A stretch of DNA of 64,000 bases from Nocardia sp. NBC_00403 (GTDB lineage: Bacteria; Actinomycetota; Actinomycetes; Mycobacteriales; Mycobacteriaceae): contig NZ_CP107939.1 of NCBI RefSeq assembly GCF_036046055.1, forward strand, positions 6,076,001 through 6,140,000, in the 5' to 3' direction. Below, piece by piece: positions 61,008 to 64,000 of the stretch (positions are counted from its first letter, which is position 1; the number at the start of each line of letters is the position of its first letter). The notes under the pieces are model-generated. The model was not told where the DNA came from. It ran no database searches and worked only from the letters and a program-made list of their open reading frames with translations. The position numbers and the translations under genes are program-made.

Positions 61008-61648
61008 GGTTCGTTATCCTTTCGATGCGCTGTTCGGCACGTGAACCCGCGGTGTTGGCGAGGATCGTCGCGGATTGGTCATGGCAAAAAGTCTGGTCGC
61101 CTGATCTGGTGCGGAGGCGGGTTCATGATGGTTCACGATCATCAGACCTCCCAACTGGCGTGCGGCGAGGACGGATGCGACCAAACGCTAGCGCGCTCAG
61201 CCCGCTAGGACCCGAGTAGTCCACTACGCGGATTCAGGTCCATCGGCCTCGCGCACCCGCCCCCGACTCCCCGCCGAAATGGCAACCTGTCACGCTCTCT
61301 TCCTCGCTCATGTGTCACTGATGACATCGGGGCCTTTGGTCATCGAAGAGGGTCGATCATCGCTCGGCCAACTCGCCTGGTGGCTTGAAGTCGCAGCCGA
61401 AGGCAGGTCTGATCGGGACGGTGGTCGGCTCTGCGGCATGTTCGAAGAACGGCCAGCCGCGGTGGCCGAGCTCATCGACCGTCACACAACGAATTGGTAG
61501 CCCGGCAGGCGAATGCGGGCGAGGTCGGCCGCGGTAACAGGCGGGCTCGAATGAGACGAAAGCCGCTGAGGGAAGCGGCATTCGGCCATATCGGTCCGTG
61601 CGCAGGGCCCTGCGGCGTTGCCGTTGTGCGCATGCGAGACTCGTCGCG
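61008..61648. other. Stretch before uppP with one weak small frame
   Basis: A 73-codon plus-strand frame (ATG 61279 to TAG 61500) contains LGQLAWWLEVAAEGRSDRDG and MFEERPAAVAELIDRHTT, which could be real or a remnant, but codon use in its first half is poor. The rest shows nothing. Confidence 0.3.
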
Positions 61649-62587
61649 ATGCTCACCTATTTTCAAGCGACTGTCATCGGTGCGGTGCAAGGTGTCACCG
61701 AACTGTTCCCGATCTCGAGCCTCGGGCATTCCGTGCTGGTTGCCGCATGGCTCGGAGGTGATTGGCAGAAATTGGTCGGCCCGGGCGAGTCGGCCACGGG
61801 CACACCGTATCTGGCGTTCGTGGTGGCCTTGCACGTGGCGACGGCGGTGGCGCTGATCGGCTACTACTGGCGGGACTGGTGTGCCATCGTCGCCGGTTTC
61901 ATCACCACGCTGCGGACCGGGCGCCGCGACACCGTCGCGCAGCGGTTGGCGTTGCTGATCGTGATCGCCACCATTCCTGTCGGTGTCCTCGGGCCGTTGC
62001 TGGAACATCCACTGCACGCGCTGTTCGCGGCGCCGCTCTGCGCCGGCGTCTTTCTGATGCTGAATGGTGTCGTGCTGATCGTCGGTGAGGGATTGCGCCG
62101 GCGCAATGAGCCTTCGCTGGCGGAATATGGGCGACGGTTCGCCCGACAGGAGGCCCTCACTGGGGTTCTCACCGCCGAAGCGCAAACCCGCCGCCAATCC
62201 GACCGCCCACTGGCCGCCCTCGGGATCCGGGATGCCGTCGGTATCGGCTTCGCTCAAGTCGGCGCGCTGCTGACCGGGTTCAGTCGGGCGGGCCTGACCA
62301 TGGTCGGCGGCCTGTGGCGCGGTCTCGAATACAAGCATGCGGCCAAATTCGCTTTTCTGCTTGCGACTCCGGCGATCCTGGGCGCGGGGATACTGGAAAT
62401 ACCGGAACTGGTCGGACCGGAGACCGAGGGCATCCGAGGACCGGTGCTGGTCGGCGCCATCGTATCCGGACTGTCGTCGTGGCTGGCCGTACGGTTCCTC
62501 GAGCGGTACTTTCAGACCCGCACTCTGCTACCGTTCGCGGTTTACTGCGTGGTCGCCGGGGTGCTCTCGATCGTCCGATTCAGCTGA
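61649..62587 (+). CDS. uppP: Undecaprenyl-diphosphatase (UppP/BacA family)
   Basis: 312 aa membrane protein with about eight hydrophobic segments. The two catalytic motifs are GVTELFPISSLGH (family GxxEfLPISSxxH) and TGFSRAGLTM (family PGxSRSGxT, here with Thr for Pro). It removes phosphate from undecaprenyl diphosphate outside the membrane to recycle the peptidoglycan carrier and can give bacitracin tolerance. A long cytoplasmic loop rich in Arg and Glu (GLRRRNEPSLAEYGRRFARQ) is larger than in E. coli. ATG 61649 fits the usual first helix. It is probably a second, accessory copy. Confidence 0.9.
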   Translation: MLTYFQATVIGAVQGVTELFPISSLGHSVLVAAWLGGDWQKLVGPGESATGTPYLAFVVALHVATAVALIGYYWRDWCAIVAGFITTLRTGRRDTVAQRLALLIVIATIPVGVLGPLLEHPLHALFAAPLCAGVFLMLNGVVLIVGEGLRRRNEPSLAEYGRRFARQEALTGVLTAEAQTRRQSDRPLAALGIRDAVGIGFAQVGALLTGFSRAGLTMVGGLWRGLEYKHAAKFAFLLATPAILGAGILEIPELVGPETEGIRGPVLVGAIVSGLSSWLAVRFLERYFQTRTLLPFAVYCVVAGVLSIVRFS

Positions 62588-62727
62588 AGTCTCGGCCTCG
62601 AGCTCCGCCCGATCCCATCCAGACCTATCGCTGTGGCACCACCGAGATGACGTCAGCCACGCGGCTTCGAGAGGCAGTCCGACCCCCAGAATCTTGCGTC
62701 AACCGAGCCAGGTTGCCTCAGCGGGTG

Positions 62728-63576
62728 TCAGGAGCGAGGAACCAGGCGATGGGTATGGGCATAGACGACGGCGTGCACACGATCGCGAACACCGAGTTTG
62801 GCGAGCATGTTGGAGACGTGGGTCTTGACCGTCTGCTCGCCCACGCCGAGGGCGCGGGCGATCTCGGGGTTCGTGTACGCCTTGGTGATCAGAAGCAGGA
62901 CCTCGTGTTCGCGGGCGGTGAGTGTCTCGACTTCCGGTGCGGCGGGGAATGGTTCGATTCCGTCGGTCAGCCGCGCGATCAGACGGCGCGTCAGGCGTGG
63001 ATCGATCAGGGCAGCGCCGCGTGCCGCAATCCGGATGGCGGAGATCAGATCCTGGGACGGCAGCGCTTTGGTGAGGAACCCGCTCGTGCCGAGACGCAGT
63101 GCGCGGTAAAGGTTCTCATCGGTGTCAGAGGTGGCGAGGGTGAGGATCCGAGTCCTACTACCGAGTGCTGCGATCGTCTCGATGGCGGCCGTGTCGTCGA
63201 GACCGGGCATGTCGAGGTCGAGAATGGTGACGTCGGGTTGTAACCGCTCCATTTCCCTTATGGCGGTGACAGTGTCGGGGACCTCCGCGATGCAGTAGAT
63301 GTCCGGCTGGGTGCCGACCACCGCCCGCAGGCCCGAACGAAACAGTGCGTGATCGTTGGCCAGCAACACTGAAATCGTCGAATGCTGTGCAGCGGTAAGG
63401 ATGTCGACCGGCGGTGCGCCTGCCGATCCGCACGGGTCGAACTCCACCGTCTCGCCACGCCTGGCGATCGGGGTGTCGGCGTGCGCGTAACTCACCGACA
63501 GCATCGTGGCGGTGATCGCGAGCAAGAGCGACGACACCACCCGAAGCAGGGGGCGTGTCGAGGTAGTCGTGGCCAT
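62728..63576 (-). CDS. LuxR-type response regulator with a signal-peptide-like N-terminal extension
   Basis: 282 aa. Residues about 68-190 are a receiver domain: ISVLLANDHALFRSGLRAVV, VTILDLDMPGLDD (phosphoacceptor Asp), ILTLATSDTDENLYRALRLG and GFLTKALPSQDL (Lys). The usual acidic pair before His reads Asn-Asp and not Asp-Asp. Residues about 210-275 are a LuxR HTH (LTAREHEVLLLITKAYTNPE, IARALGVGEQTVKTHVSNML). The first ~66 residues are unlike a response regulator: TRPLLRVVSSLLLAITATML, SVSYAHADTPIARR resembles a Sec signal. ATG 63576 lies at the breakpoint of the secY fragment. No sensor kinase gene is adjacent. The native start codon may be lost. Confidence 0.8.
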   Translation of the reverse strand: MATTTSTRPLLRVVSSLLLAITATMLSVSYAHADTPIARRGETVEFDPCGSAGAPPVDILTAAQHSTISVLLANDHALFRSGLRAVVGTQPDIYCIAEVPDTVTAIREMERLQPDVTILDLDMPGLDDTAAIETIAALGSRTRILTLATSDTDENLYRALRLGTSGFLTKALPSQDLISAIRIAARGAALIDPRLTRRLIARLTDGIEPFPAAPEVETLTAREHEVLLLITKAYTNPEIARALGVGEQTVKTHVSNMLAKLGVRDRVHAVVYAHTHRLVPRS

Positions 63577-64000
63577 GATCTACGACTTGACTCGGGATTC
63601 GAGCCGCGATACCGGCGAAGATCAGCAGCGACATACCGTTGCCGATACCGCGTTCGGTCACCAGTTCGCCGATCCACATGACCACCGCCGCGCCCGCGGT
63701 CATCACCAGCACCGTGACCACCATGCCGAACGGCGATCTGTCCGCCAGGATGTTCGCGGGGCAGCCGCGCAGTAGCTGCCCATGCGCAGCCAGCGCTACC
63801 AAGGCCGACGCCTGCAGGACGGCCAATGTCATTGCGAGATAACGGGTGTACTGCGTGACCTTGGCTTGACCGGACTGGCCTTCCTTACGCAGCTCCTCGA
63901 ACCGCGGGATCACGACGGTCAGCAGCTGAGTGATGATGCCAGCGGTGATGTACGGCACGATACCGATCGCGAACACCGACAGTTGCAGCATCGCGCCACC
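63158..64000 (-). pseudogene. secY: SecY fragment, 3' part replaced, 5' part beyond the right edge
   Basis: From the window edge down to about 63585 the minus strand encodes SecY: MLQLSVFAIGIVPYITAGII, TQLLTVVIPRFEELRKEGQS, GQAKVTQYTRYLAMTLAVLQ and ERGIGNGMSLLIFAGIAARI, corresponding to about membrane helices 2-5. After RIPSQ the similarity ends abruptly and the frame continues as antisense-quality, His- and Arg-rich sequence in a second frame of the response-regulator gene, stopping at 63158. Helices 6-10 are missing. It cannot form a translocon channel; a full secY must lie elsewhere in the ribosomal-protein operon. Confidence 0.82.

Overview
The window is high-GC actinobacterial DNA, most likely from Nocardia or a close mycolate-containing relative. 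Pointers are a WS/DGAT acyltransferase, a single-chain acyl-CoA carboxylase of the mycobacterial LCC type, an EthA-like monooxygenase, several F420/FMN-type LLM enzymes, many TetR regulators, and XRE/DUF5753 and DUF5994 proteins. No rRNA, complete tRNA or CRISPR array was seen.

Region 1 (1-18151, minus strand) is one unbroken reading frame of at least 6050 codons for a modular type I polyketide synthase that runs off the left edge. It holds three modules and the first domain of a fourth. Module 1 is KS-AT-DH-KR-ACP. Module 2 is KS-DH-ER-KR-ACP with no AT. Module 3 is KS-AT-DH-KR-ACP. The last KS has the sequence signature of trans-AT synthases. The protein therefore looks like a cis-AT/trans-AT hybrid, and this is the most interesting system in the window. 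A good sigma70-type promoter lies just upstream, followed by a three-gene minus-strand regulatory set (73-aa protein, DUF6879-like, XRE/DUF5753).

Region 2 (20415-31000) is accessory metabolism: a LysE exporter, a fused acyl-CoA carboxylase divergent from a TetR gene with a 26-bp palindrome between them, an EthA-like Baeyer-Villiger monooxygenase, an SsuD-like alkanesulfonate monooxygenase, an APC permease behind a strong leader hairpin, and a SnoaL-like protein.

Region 3 (31299-46339) holds a TAP-type lipoprotein hydrolase, a dead CDF transporter, a TetR gene fused to a truncated DUF5994 copy and translationally coupled to two intact DUF5994 genes, a TetR/3-hydroxyacyl-CoA dehydrogenase pair, a 604-aa unknown protein, a HAD hydrolase, a TetR-controlled acyl-CoA dehydrogenase/SDR pair with twin operators, a small secreted cysteine peptide, and HxlR/NmrA and SDR/XRE-MmyB divergent pairs.

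Region 4 (46400-61500) has a compact UvrA paralog with a CRP-like site, a WS/DGAT gene, and then a scarred zone: a tRNA-like remnant, an insertion sequence with 23-bp perfect terminal repeats and a frameshifted IS982-type transposase that cut a secreted-protein gene, a TetR gene with a damaged start, a broken IS5-type transposase, and truncated HEAT-like and histidine-phosphatase genes. Intact genes in between include an LLM oxidoreductase, a zinc-ribbon protein, an NTF2-like protein, a phosphodiesterase-family enzyme, a lipoprotein and a GNAT acetyltransferase.

Region 5 (61649-64000) has uppP, a LuxR-type response regulator with a signal-peptide-like N-terminal extension, and a secY fragment whose 3' part is replaced by that regulator gene.
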